NCBI GenBank assembly: GCA_950022295.1
Contig: OX465597.1
Location: 254,387,016-254,451,015 of the forward strand
Source: Bromus sterilis
Taxonomy: Eukaryota > Streptophyta > Magnoliopsida > Poales > Poaceae
Reading direction: 5' to 3'
Length of the DNA stretch: 64,000 bases
Below are positions 11,285 through 21,035 of the stretch, piece after piece (positions within the stretch are counted from its first letter, which is position 1; every line of letters starts with the position of its first letter). The notes under the pieces were generated by a model that ran no database searches, was not told where the DNA came from, and worked only from the letters and a program-made list of their open reading frames with translations. The position numbers and the translations under genes are program-made.

Positions 11285-14200
11285 TTACTTTCCCAATTTT
11301 TGAATTTTTTTGAAATTTTCACATGATGCAAAGGGGCACTCAAACCCTAGCACATACCTAACTTGGGGTTGTGACAACACTCCCCCACTCAAAAGAATCT
11401 CGTCCCGAGATTCAGAAGTCGTCGGGAGAAAGGTGGGGTACTCGGCATGGAGGCGGTCTTCTCTTTCCCATGTTGCTTCTTTCTCGGAGTGATGTGACCA
11501 TTGCACTTTCAGAAACCTGATCTTCTGACGACGAGTGACACACTCTGCTGAATCAAGAATACGAACAGGGTACTCTCGATAATAAAGGTCATCTTGGAGA
11601 TCAAGCGTTTCATGGTCGACTTCGCGGATGGGGTCCTTGAAGCAACGCCTGAGTTGTGACACATGGAATACATCATGTACTCGGGAAAGGTGCGGGGGTA
11701 GTTCAAGTTGGTAGGCAACTTCTCCACATTTAGCGAGAATGCAGAAAGTTCCAATGTAACGTGGGGCCAACTTGCCTTTGATACCGAATCGTTGGGTTCC
11801 CTTCAGATGAGTAACCCGAAGGTAAGCCTTCTCATCCAGATTGTAGCTTTCTTGCCTATGATGACGATCATAGTAGCTTTTCTGACGAGACTGGGCTGCT
11901 TTCAATTGATCACGAACAATGCGAACTTTCTCTTATGCTTCCATGATCATATCCGGTCCAAAGAATTGTCTTTCAATGGTTTCTGACCAGTTAAGGGGTG
12001 TTCGACATCGTCGTCCATAGAGGAGTTCAAAAGGAGCCATGTTTAGACTAGATTGGAAACTATTGTTATAAGCAAATTCGGCGAATGGAAGAGATTTCTC
12101 CCAATTCTTTCTGAAGGATATAACACAAGCTCTGAGCATGTCTTCAAGAATTTGGTTAACCATTTCAACTTGACCGCTAGACTGGGGATGGAAAGCTGTA
12201 CTAAAGGAGAGATGAGTTCCCATAGCATTTTGAAAGCTTCCCCAAAATCTAGAGGTGAAAAGGCTACCACGATCAGAATTGATTTCCAAAGGAACACCAT
12301 GAAGAGAAACAATTCTAGAGAAATACAAGTCCGCTAACTGACTAGCAGTTATAGACTCGCGAACTGGAAGGAAGTGAGCAACTTTGGAAAGCCTATCAAC
12401 AACAACGAAGATGGCATCATTTCCTTTCTGGGTTTTTGGAAAGCCGGTGATGAAGTCCATACCGACTTTGTCCCATTTCCACTGGGGAATAGGCAAAGGT
12501 TGAAGAGTACCAGCAGGTCTTTGGTGTTCTGCTTTAATGCGACGACAAACATCACATTCAGCAACATACTGAGCAATTTTTCGTTTCATCCTAGTCCACC
12601 AAAATCTCTGGCGTAGGTCTCGGTACATCTTTGTGCTACCGGGATTAATCAAGAGGGGTGTGTGATGGGCTTCTTTGAGGATGAGTTGCCTTAGATCTCT
12701 ATTCTTAGGTACTACCAAACGATTTTCAAAGAATACCGTTCCTTTGCTATCTGTGGAGAAACATTTAGCAACTCCGCTAGCAATGTTCTCCTTGATCCGG
12801 CGAACACCTCGTGCACGCCTTTGGTCAAATATGATTTGATCCTCAAGGGTTGGTTTCGCCACCAAGGTAGAAAGAAAACCATGAGGAACTATCTCAAGAT
12901 TGAGCTTGCGAAATTCCTCATGAAGAAGTGGTTGATACTGTTGTAACATGAGGTTGTTACAATACGACTTACGACTTAGTGCATCAGCCATGACATTGGC
13001 CTTGCCTGGGGTGTAAGAAATTCCTAAGTCATAATGTTTTATCAACTCAATCCAGCGTATTTGCCTGAGATTAAGATCTTGCTGGGTGAAAATATATTTG
13101 AGGCTTTGGTGGTCGGAATAGATCTCACAACGATTACCAAGGAGGTAATGTCTCCATGTCTTTAGGGCATGAACTACGGCAGCGAGTTCAAGATCATGGG
13201 TAGGATAGTTCTCTTCATGTGTACGCAACTGGCGTGAAGCATAAGCTACCACATGTCTATCTTGCATAAGTATGCATCCTAACCCTTGACGTGAGGCGTC
13301 ACAAAAGATCTCGAAATCCTTTTTGGTGTCTGGAGGCGCAAGTACGGGTGCAGAAGTCAATCTTCTTTTTAGCTCTTGAAAGCTTTCCTCGCACTTGGGA
13401 GTCCATTGGAATTTCTTCTCTTTCTTGAGTAGTTCAGATAGAGGCTTTGCAACTTTAGAAAAGTTCTCGACGAAGCAGAGAAAATAGCTTGCTAAGCCAA
13501 GAAAACTCCTAACTTGCTTAACCGATTCAGGTGGAGTCCAGTCAAGGACGGCCTGAACTCTCTCTGGATTCACAGCAATGCCTTTTGCCGAAATCACATG
13601 GCCTAAGTAGGTCACTTCTGGTAGCCAAAATTCACACTTGGAGAACTTGGCATAAAGGCGATGCTCTCAAAGTTTCATCAATACCAACCTAAGATGTTCT
13701 GCGTGCTCTTCTTCGTTCTTCGAGTAGATGAGAATGTCATCAAGATAAACCACGACAAACTTGTCCAAATACTCCATGAAGATCATGCGTGAAAAAGTAG
13801 CAGGGGCATTGGTTAGACCGAAGGACATGACGGTGAACTCCTAAAGACCATAACGAGTAGTGAAAGCCGTCTTGGGAATGTACTCATTTCGGATCTTGAT
13901 TTTATGATAGCCTAATCTCAAATCCATCTTGGAGAAGACCGAGGATCCAGCAAGTTGATCATAAAGACCATTGATCCTGGGTAGTGGGTACTTGTTCTTT
14001 ATCGTCGCTAGATTTAGCGGGCGATAATCTACGCACATCCTTTCTGTTCCATCTTTCTTCATTCCGAACAGAACGGGGCAACCCCATGGCGATGAGCTAG
14101 GGCGGATGAAGCCTTTTGCCAAAAAAGCTTCAAGTTGGATTTTAAGCTCAGCTAACTCACGTGGGGCCATTTTGTATGGGCGTTTGGAAATTGGGGTTGT

Positions 14201-14632
14201 GCCAGGCATAAGATCTACGATGAATTCTACACATCTGTCCGGAGGCATCCCTTGAAGTTCTTCGGGAAAGACATCCGGGAAGTCACGAACCACCGGAATA
14301 TCTTCAATGTCAGGATGGGGAAGCACATTCAAAGTATGCATCTGGGTTCTAGAACTGGGTGAGATGTAGTCAATTGTCTGGCCTGAAGGATGGGTGAGTT
14401 TTACTGACTTGGCTTTACAATCAAGGAAATCATTCTGTCTTGATAACAAATCTATTCCTAGGATTACATCAATGTCTGAGGACTTGAGAGCTATAAGAGA
14501 AGCAAGGAATTCTAAACCCTCAATTGCAATTTGATTGCCATGGCTTACTCTATTACTTTGCCACTTTGAACCAGGAGTTTGAATTATCTTTGGAGAACAC
14601 ATTTCTTCAAAGGGGAACTCATGCCGAAGTGC
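11285..14632 (-). pseudogene. Gy-A pol (protease remainder, reverse transcriptase, RNase H, integrase), broken
   Basis: One minus-strand frame runs from the Gy-B insertion point (14632) to a stop at 11285 inside the 3' LTR. In order: end of protease (DVILGIDLL), reverse transcriptase with the YLDD motif at 13736-13747, RNase H (EIFCDASRQG), integrase zinc region with CDVCRR, integrase core with SDRGSLF, and a C-terminal HHSEKEATWERED block. Nonsense changes occur at 13841-13843 (TAG after TTRYGL), near 13670 (TGA after LVLMKL) and at about 11930 (TAA after MIMEA). A few residues are missing before FMEYLDKF. It would have copied and integrated the element; this copy cannot encode an active enzyme. 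Confidence 0.9.
11377..11400 (-). other. Gy-A polypurine tract region
   Basis: Just inside the 3' LTR the minus strand reads GAGTGGGGGAGTGT, the purine-rich primer for plus-strand synthesis. Gy-B has a related GGTAGGGGAGTGC at 24414-24427. Confidence 0.65.
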
Positions 14633-14637
14633 ATAAC
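14633..14637. repeat. Target site duplication of Gy-B, left copy
   Basis: ATAAC is repeated at 29094-29098, immediately outside both LTR ends of Gy-B. Removing Gy-B rejoins the Gy-A protease frame (MSESY followed by ALRHEF). Confidence 0.95.
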
Positions 14638-15521
14638 TGTAACAGCCCATGTGCAATAAATTGAAAACACCATGAGATTGTACTTTGTCTGTTGACTATG
14701 TAACTTGGCATGATGCTAAACTTTATAATTTCATGTGGTGATTTAAAATTGCATGGGGATTGGAGACCATTTGGGTTGTTTGTTTTGGCATCCAAGAGGC
14801 TCAAGAAGGGTGTTGGAGGATTTTTCCTTGTTGGGTGCTTGCTCTACTTGACCCCAAACTTGGCCTAGCCATTTCTCTTGATGTGGCAAGGGTTTTAAAA
14901 TCCTCAAGGTATTTTTGCCATCATCAGAAACAGAAGCTCTTGTTCAAAGTGATTTGAATTCAAAATGAGCTCACATGTTTGTTGTTGCCAAAAATGCCCA
15001 ATCCATTTTTTTAGAAATTGAGGATTAATGCAAGGTTCAAGATTATCAAGTTTATGGAATTTTTGCACCTTGTGTTCTCCTCCTCAAAAGTCCATAAGCA
15101 CCTTTTCTATTTAATTTTTAAATAGGAAATGGTATTGTTTTGCTGTGGCAATTTTTTTCCTTGCTTTCAAAATTGCCCAAACCATTTTTTTTGGGTGATC
15201 AGGTGTGCCTCAAGGGTTAGATATATATATTTATATATTTTTTTTCTCCCTTTTTCTTCTATCCTTTTTCTATTTCTTTTCCTGCTGTTTTTTTTTGCTC
15301 TGGAAAAACAATGGCTGGGCCTCCTTCTTTTCCTCCCAGCCAAGCCAGGCCAGGCCAGGCCCATCTAGGCCAGCTCTCCTCGGCCCGCCTGGACGAAGGG
15401 GTACGAACCCCTTTCTTCCTCCTCTTTCCAGCGGGGCATCCCCTTTTCCCCCTCCCCGCTCTCACAGCGAGCTGCCACGGCGGCAGTGGAGCCCCAAGAC
15501 CAGGGAGAGGCGATCCCCTCC

Positions 15522-15528
15522 ATATAAG
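15522..15528 (+). promoter_or_regulatory. TATA-like box of Gy-B 5' LTR
   Basis: ATATAAG in a GC-rich setting, about 70 bases upstream of an ATG following a GCCGCC run. The position and context fit an LTR RNA polymerase II promoter. The other LTR has the same box at 25308-25314. Confidence 0.55.
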
Positions 15529-16389
15529 CGCGGCGAGAGGACCCCCGGGAACCCTAGGTCCCATTCCCCTCGCCCTCTTCTTCCGCCGCCGCCGCCATGT
15601 TTGTCTCGCGCCTCCCCTGTTCCTCCAAGCCCGCCGGGTGATTCCGGTGAAATTCATCGAGGTCCGTCACCGTCTTCGATCGGGAGTTCGTGCAGCGCGT
15701 CACCAGCTTCGTCCTCGTCCTCCCCGACCCATGGATTAGCCGTAGGAGCCAAGGCGACCCACGACTTCCTCCTCATCTCCCACGGGCCGCCTCCGTCCCC
15801 GACGCCAAGCAGATCGACTCCTTCCTCTCACAGGACAGCGAGCCCGACTCCGACCTCCCCGCTGTGAGGCTCTTTGTCCTTCCCCGCCTCGTTTTCTCTC
15901 ACGTTTAGATGGTTAGGTTCGATTGCTCTCGCTGCCGTAGCTAGCCGGCGTAGACTCCATTGTTTCCTGGGAGTAGAAGTTTTCGCCGGCGTGCAGCAAT
16001 CGCCGCGCCCGTGCTGTGCGTGGGCGTGCTCTGCGTGCGGCCAGAACATGCGCAGAGCAGCCGCAAGTCGAGCGTGTCTCCAAGACGCCGCCTTTTCGAT
16101 CTTTAGAACGGGTTGCGCCGCCCCCTTTTCCGGCGAGACTGGCGTCACCACCGTTTGACCTACGACCCGTTGCCACGGTGCTATGCGTTCCTGGATGTGC
16201 CGTCTAGCGAACCCCGGCATTAGTTGGGCGAACGCCTCCCCGTAGCGGATGCGAGGGTCGCCGGAAGTCGTGGCCGCGCAAGTGCTGACTGAACTTCAGT
16301 TGCAGTTTCAGTGTGCAGCTTCAGAACCACCAGGGTCTCCTTAAGTTGTTCGCGAGCCTCCCGTAGCCACAAGTGGAGCAGCAGCAGAG

Positions 16390-16434
16390 TGGCCAGCGAG
16401 CTGGACTGCGAGGGGGAGGTCGCGGTTTCGAATC
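16390..16434 (+). other. tRNA-like A-box/B-box segment in Gy-B 5' LTR
   Basis: TGGCCAGCGAGCTGG (16390-16404) resembles a polymerase III A box. GGTTTCGAATCC lies at the B-box position and is the canonical GGTTCGAATCC in the other LTR (26211-26221). The T-arm there can pair at four of five positions. It may be a decayed tRNA or a SINE head incorporated in the LTR. Confidence 0.45.
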
Positions 16435-17588
16435 CGGCCGAGCGCTTGATCCCCCCCCCCCCCCCCCCCCCCGATTTCTTTTTTGTTCTGCCTTGCCCTG
16501 CGTGGGAGTGGCTCGGCCCACAGGGGGCTGCTGGGTCAGCCCAGTAGGCCACCGAAGGAGGCAGCCCAAGTGGCCAAGCCTTCCTTTCTTTTTTTTCTTT
16601 TTCGTTTTAATTCCTTTTCTGGTTTAAATTCAAATTTGAATTTGAATTTCAAATTCAAATCTGAATTTGTCCATGTTGTCAAACAGGGGCATCCCATATA
16701 TGAACTTGGGGTAGCTTGAGCTACTGATCATCATGGTGAGGTGCACTTTTACAATTGGCCCCTCTATAATTGGAGCTTGGCCAATTTTGCAATCTGCCCC
16801 CTGTAAATCTTTGATTCCTTGTCAACTTGATCATTTTTGAAATTGCCCATGCCATATATGGATTTTGTGTAATTTGGCACAAGGAATTGCATGGTGATGA
16901 TGACTTGGTCATTTGAGCCCATTTCAAAATTCATGTGGTGCAATTTTGCACCCAGCCCCCTAGACTTCATTGGATTTGCAACTGTCTTTTGCAAATTCAA
17001 ATGTTGACATATTATATATGATTTTGGGGTGTTTTTCTGCAAGGATTTCAATAGTGATGTCCTCATGATGTTTTGAGCAACTCATGAATCAAGGTGTGGT
17101 CACATGATTCAGGAGCATTCAGATCCTTCTGCCTGCAGCATTTTCAACTTCAGTGCATTTGAAAATGTTGTTCTTTCAGTCTTTTCAATCTTGTTCCATG
17201 TCGTCTTCTTTTTCAATTCAGCCCTAACATATTGACACATGTAATGTGGCTGGGTTCCAACTTTTGTTGCACCTTCCTATGTGTCAAGCTCACCGACACT
17301 ACTCCGTCTCCGGAATCATTGTTTTACCTTCATATTATTTAAATTCTTGTAATGCTTTGTTGTTCATGTCATGCTATCATGCTACTTACACCTAAATTAA
17401 GGCTTGGACCAAAGATATTACCATGTAAAAAATAATGCATGTGAAAGTGATGACTTGTCGTCATCACCTTCATTTAAACTTGACTAGACAGGGTCATATC
17501 ATGTAAATAAAACTTGAACATGCCATCCTTGTATGAGTTTACTTCAGTTGCTTACTTGTGTGTTTTCCTTGCCGGTATCGTACGTTAG

Positions 17589-18966
17589 CACCCGAGACTG
17601 ACGAGGAGACTTACGTGGAGCTGTCCGACACCGAGCCCGAGGGTACCGTGGGTGCTGCTTCGACTACCTTACCAGGCAAGGGGGAGAAACTGTGTCATTA
17701 CTTTATAACTTCCTGCTCATGCCTAGCTATAGTCTTAGAACGTTGTTTCTTGATCCTATCCACTTCATATGCCATGTTGAAACCCATACAGCCATGATCC
17801 CCACATCCCAGCAAACCATTGTACTGCTAAGTTACCGCTGCTCAGCCATTGCTTAGTATGGATAGAAAACTTGCTGCTTACCCTATTTATTTTGTGGTTG
17901 GGATATCATGCTATAAAAGAAGTTGGTTGATATTTATTATTGTTAAATGATGTTAATTATATCCGACGAAAGGTGGAAGGCTGGACTATCCTGTCTGGTG
18001 CTTTGTTCCATTTGAGTCACCTAGGACCCGAGTTCCGGGTATTGGTTCTTTGATCGAGCGTGCCTAATCGTGTGTGGGGTTTTATGGGGCCCCCTTGTCT
18101 TACCTACCTAGCCTCGTACATTTTAGTGGTGGCCCGAGCTGATTTACATTTGCAATGTGTGTGTGTGCTGGTTGGATCCCCAGTTGTTTCCAAACCAAAC
18201 CAGGGCCAGGAGGACATAGTTTCTTGGCTGGCCACTTTGTCCGGCTAAGGACCCGGTCTCATAAGAGAACTAACCGGCTATCCAAACCTGCGACATACGG
18301 TAGAGACCGATTCGAGAGCGTGGCCAACTTTTGAGTTGGATGTCGACTCACCGGGGGCCACCCGGAGTGTGCGTTGTTAGTTAGAGGGAATCTGACGTTC
18401 CGGAGTTTCAGGCGCTTACCTAGCTAAGTGGAAACCGGGCGTACATGCGACGTCTATAATGGACAGTTGGTACACCCCCTGCAGGGTAAATCTTTTCGAA
18501 AAGCCGTGTCCGCGGTTATGGACAACTTTGAGCCTACGTCCTGTTCATAGAATAACATCAATTATAATCATGCTATAAAACTTGACAAACCGTGTGCGTG
18601 CCTTGGTTGTCTTTCTTCGTCCAGGGGGACCGAGAGAGAAACGAGGTTGTGTTATGTTTGCGTAAGTAGGTGAATAGCCGACTTATGACACGTTGTCAAC
18701 GTAACTTCTTGGATCTCATCTTTATTCTGATAGAACGAGTAGCCACCATATATGCTAGTACGGCTGCAACCTGTCTATGTCTTTACCTGTCCTGTAGCGT
18801 TAGTTATTCCGTAATGACATGTTCTCACCCCCGTTTACATTTCTGTCTTTACCGCTTTTCCTGATCGGCCGCTGCAGTGGACTACTACCTCGACCCCAGC
18901 ACCGGACGTTACTTCGTGGAGGTTCCCCCGGAGGATGACGACGAGTACGAGTACCTCGACCAGTAG
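17589..18966 (+). CDS. Predicted spliced reading frame in Gy-B 5' LTR, exons C and D
   Basis: Exon C (17589-17675, 87 bases) follows a GTTAG acceptor and reads PETDEETYVELSDTEPEG, then ends TTACCAG at a GC-type donor (GCAAGG). The intron is 17676-18877 (1202 bases). Exon D (18878-18966, 89 bases) follows GCCGCTGCAG, joins in phase 1 to give a valine codon, and reads DYYLDPSTGRYFVEV then an acidic tail to TAG. The frame is preserved in the 3' LTR (27363-27449 and 28653-28741). The predicted product is a small acidic protein of unknown function. No 5' exon with a matching phase could be fixed. Confidence 0.5.
18471..18524 (+). promoter_or_regulatory. Shared LTR module in Gy-B
   Basis: TACACCCCCTGCAGGG and TTCGAAAAGCCGTGTCCGCG lie close together here. 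Related stretches are present in all the long gypsy LTRs of the window that extend this far. It lies inside the predicted C-D intron, about 350 bases before exon D. Confidence 0.55.
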
Positions 18967-19321
18967 GATCTTATAGTTGGGTTCAGACGTTCCCGTGGGT
19001 GGATATTTGTGTGTAGCCCTCTCTAGGGCAATTTGGATCTTGACCGTACTCGGTCCCTATTAGGCTTCCGCTTGATGTATTGATGAGATGTACTCATGAA
19101 GATGTTGTATTATTAGACAGTGGCGTTGTTTGCCCTGCTCTATTTGTATATCTATATGTATTTCTATCTTGTAGAGTTGTTCTTTATATACTTGTTGTCG
19201 AGAATCCGGCAGCGACACGAGTGCGAGTGTCGTGCGCCGGTGGCGTTTGATGCGCTTCTAACCCCGACCGGACGCGAAAGCGACTAGTTAGAGTTAGTAC
19301 CGCATCAGGGGCCTTACAACT

Positions 19322-19333
19322 TGGTATCAGAGC
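19322..19333 (+). other. Gy-B primer binding site
   Basis: TGGTATCAGAGC three bases after the LTR end, the standard initiator-Met type primer site. Confidence 0.9.
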
Positions 19334-20003
19334 AGGACTGACTTTAGGACCCTTTACTGGCCGAAGTTGAGTCTAGAAACTATTTTGGTAGTTATATAGG
19401 AAAAATTTCGGAGAGTAGGACCTCTTTCTGTTTTCACCTTATCCCACCCTCCCACCCCTTTTTCCGTGAGGAAGTGAAACGATGTTTTGTCTCTGCAACT
19501 TATCCCCTTTCAAAACAACTAGGTTCTCGTTTACATGAGACTCCGATTCCTCTATAATTTTTTGCTAGCGACGAGATGTGTTGGCGTCTTTGAGACCACT
19601 GAGCCGCCACTTGGGGTTGACTGCTCTACCTCGCTTACGGCGTACCCCAGGTGAAACGTCCATACAGGATTGACGGGCATCCTATGGTAATATGGATGTG
19701 GTGTCTTTCCCCTATGGACGGCCGTGATGGCGGGCCGCTCAGGGCAGATGTCTCATTGTTCAGGTTTCCAACCGCTCGTATATATTGTTGTGTGCTCGCT
19801 AGCAGATTATTATCTTGGATTCGGATGATCTTGGTTTGGGGATTCCAGTAGCACCTAGCTATCGACTTTCCGGGTTAACCTTGGTGGAATTTCAGCCTTC
19901 GGCTTTCTCATACCTCGTGAGGAAGTTTTGTTGTCAATATTGCTTTAAATTCTGGTTACTTTAATGATTCGAACATGTTCTCATAAGTGTTCCTGTATAC
20001 AGG
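19334..20003 (+). other. Gy-B leader between primer site and gag
   Basis: About 670 bases with no reading frame I can support. The gag ATG is preceded directly by TTCCTGTATACAG, a good splice acceptor, so gag may be translated from a spliced message. Confidence 0.5.
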
Positions 20004-21035
20004 ATGCCAAGAGCGAACATGCCGCCGCCAGAGAACCCTATCCTTGGGGAGGCTGTAGCCGCAGTGGCTCAGGGCACAGCTGCGATCCTTCAGATGCTGC
20101 AGAATCAGAGTGCTCAGAGGAATGATCAACCACAGTACACCACACTGCAGCAGTTTCTCGCGATCAGCCCCCCCAGGTTCTCCGAGGCTCGAGACCCGCT
20201 AGAGGCGGATGACTGGATCGCAGAGATCAAGAAACACTTCAATGCCAACACCGTCAGACCCGTCGACTACGTCACCTTCGCCTCCTTCCAGCTTCAGGGT
20301 GCAGCAGGCAGTTGGTTCTCGACGTACAAGGCCAACAAGGGTGATGCAGAGATCACGTGGGAGGACTTCGTCAGGGATTTCAGAGCTGCTCATATTCCCA
20401 GTGGACTGATCGAGAGGAAGCGCGAGGAGTTCTTAGCTCTGAGGCAGGGGGACAGGTCTGTGCAGGAGTATAACCTGGCCTTCGTCAGGCTTGCCAGGTA
20501 TGCTCCAGAGGAGGTCTCGACAGAGGCCAAGCGCATTGCCAGGTTCCGCGGTGGTCTTGCCACGGACATCAAGTATGCGCTCACCTTGTCCACGCCAAGC
20601 CTGTTCTCAGAGTTCGTCGACCAGGCTAACAGACAGGAGTCAGCTGAGGCAGAGCGTTCCGCAGAGAAGAGAAAGCAGAGAGAGCACAGTTCAACGGTGA
20701 TGGTCCACAAGAAGGCCAAGTCCTGGGTTGCAGAGCCACAGTCTCAGCTGCAGCGTCAGCAGTTTCAGCCGAGGGGGGCAGTTGTCCGCACTTTTGCCCG
20801 CCCTCCCGTCCCAGTGCAGCACGGACCTCGCTCTACTCCACCCTCCGCGAGGCCGCCTGCTCCACAGGGCCAGCCCAGGCCAGAGATCACGTGCTTCAAG
20901 TGTGGCAAGCCGGGGCACAAGTCTCCGCAGTGCACCGACCCCCGCTTTCCTCGGCTGCCTCCGCCTCCACCTCGCTCTACACCGAGCAACCCGATGGTGC
21001 GGGCCCAGCCACGAGCGCGCCGTGTGAACACGTGA
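20004..21035 (+). CDS. Gy-B Gag
   Basis: Structural protein that would form the virus-like particle and bind element RNA. The 343-codon frame starts MPRANMPPPENP at the first ATG after the candidate splice acceptor. The retrotransposon gag core spans about residues 60-210, with FAS FQLQGAA, WFSTYK and LARYAPE-type motifs. A zinc knuckle CFKCGKPGHKSPQC lies near residue 300 (about 20900-20941). The frame stops at TGA 21033-21035, while the protease frame overlaps it at +2. By comparison with the layout of Gy-A, gag and pol were probably one frame, and a single-base change near 21023 separated them. Confidence 0.9.
   Translation: MPRANMPPPENPILGEAVAAVAQGTAAILQMLQNQSAQRNDQPQYTTLQQFLAISPPRFSEARDPLEADDWIAEIKKHFNANTVRPVDYVTFASFQLQGAAGSWFSTYKANKGDAEITWEDFVRDFRAAHIPSGLIERKREEFLALRQGDRSVQEYNLAFVRLARYAPEEVSTEAKRIARFRGGLATDIKYALTLSTPSLFSEFVDQANRQESAEAERSAEKRKQREHSSTVMVHKKAKSWVAEPQSQLQRQQFQPRGAVVRTFARPPVPVQHGPRSTPPSARPPAPQGQPRPEITCFKCGKPGHKSPQCTDPRFPRLPPPPPRSTPSNPMVRAQPRARRVNT

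Larger units (their letters stand above)
7597..11376 (-). mobile_element. Gy-A 3' LTR
   Basis: Full LTR in minus orientation, starting at the TGTCACAACCCC edge (11376) and ending at 7597. It contains the predicted LTR exons (10417-10623, 10206-10345, 9555-9620, 8318-8370), a perfect palindrome at 9990-10013 and a run of 14 G at 10015-10028. No other gene content is supported. Confidence 0.9.
14638..19318 (+). mobile_element. Gy-B 5' LTR
   Basis: Full LTR with a TATA-like box at 15522-15528, a tRNA-like segment at 16390-16434, a run of 22 C at 16451-16472, an AAATTC-rich stretch at 16623-16668, and predicted exons at 17589-17675 and 18878-18966. The GC-rich part 15310-16220 has overlapping frames on both strands; only a candidate AIAAPVL-like block near 15990 resembles exon B of the other families. 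Confidence 0.95.

Noticed and set aside
15205..15867. 220-codon frame in the Gy-B 5' LTR
   Set aside because: It starts upstream of the TATA-like box, is Pro/Ser-rich, and is shortened in the 3' LTR by small indels. It is a composition artefact.
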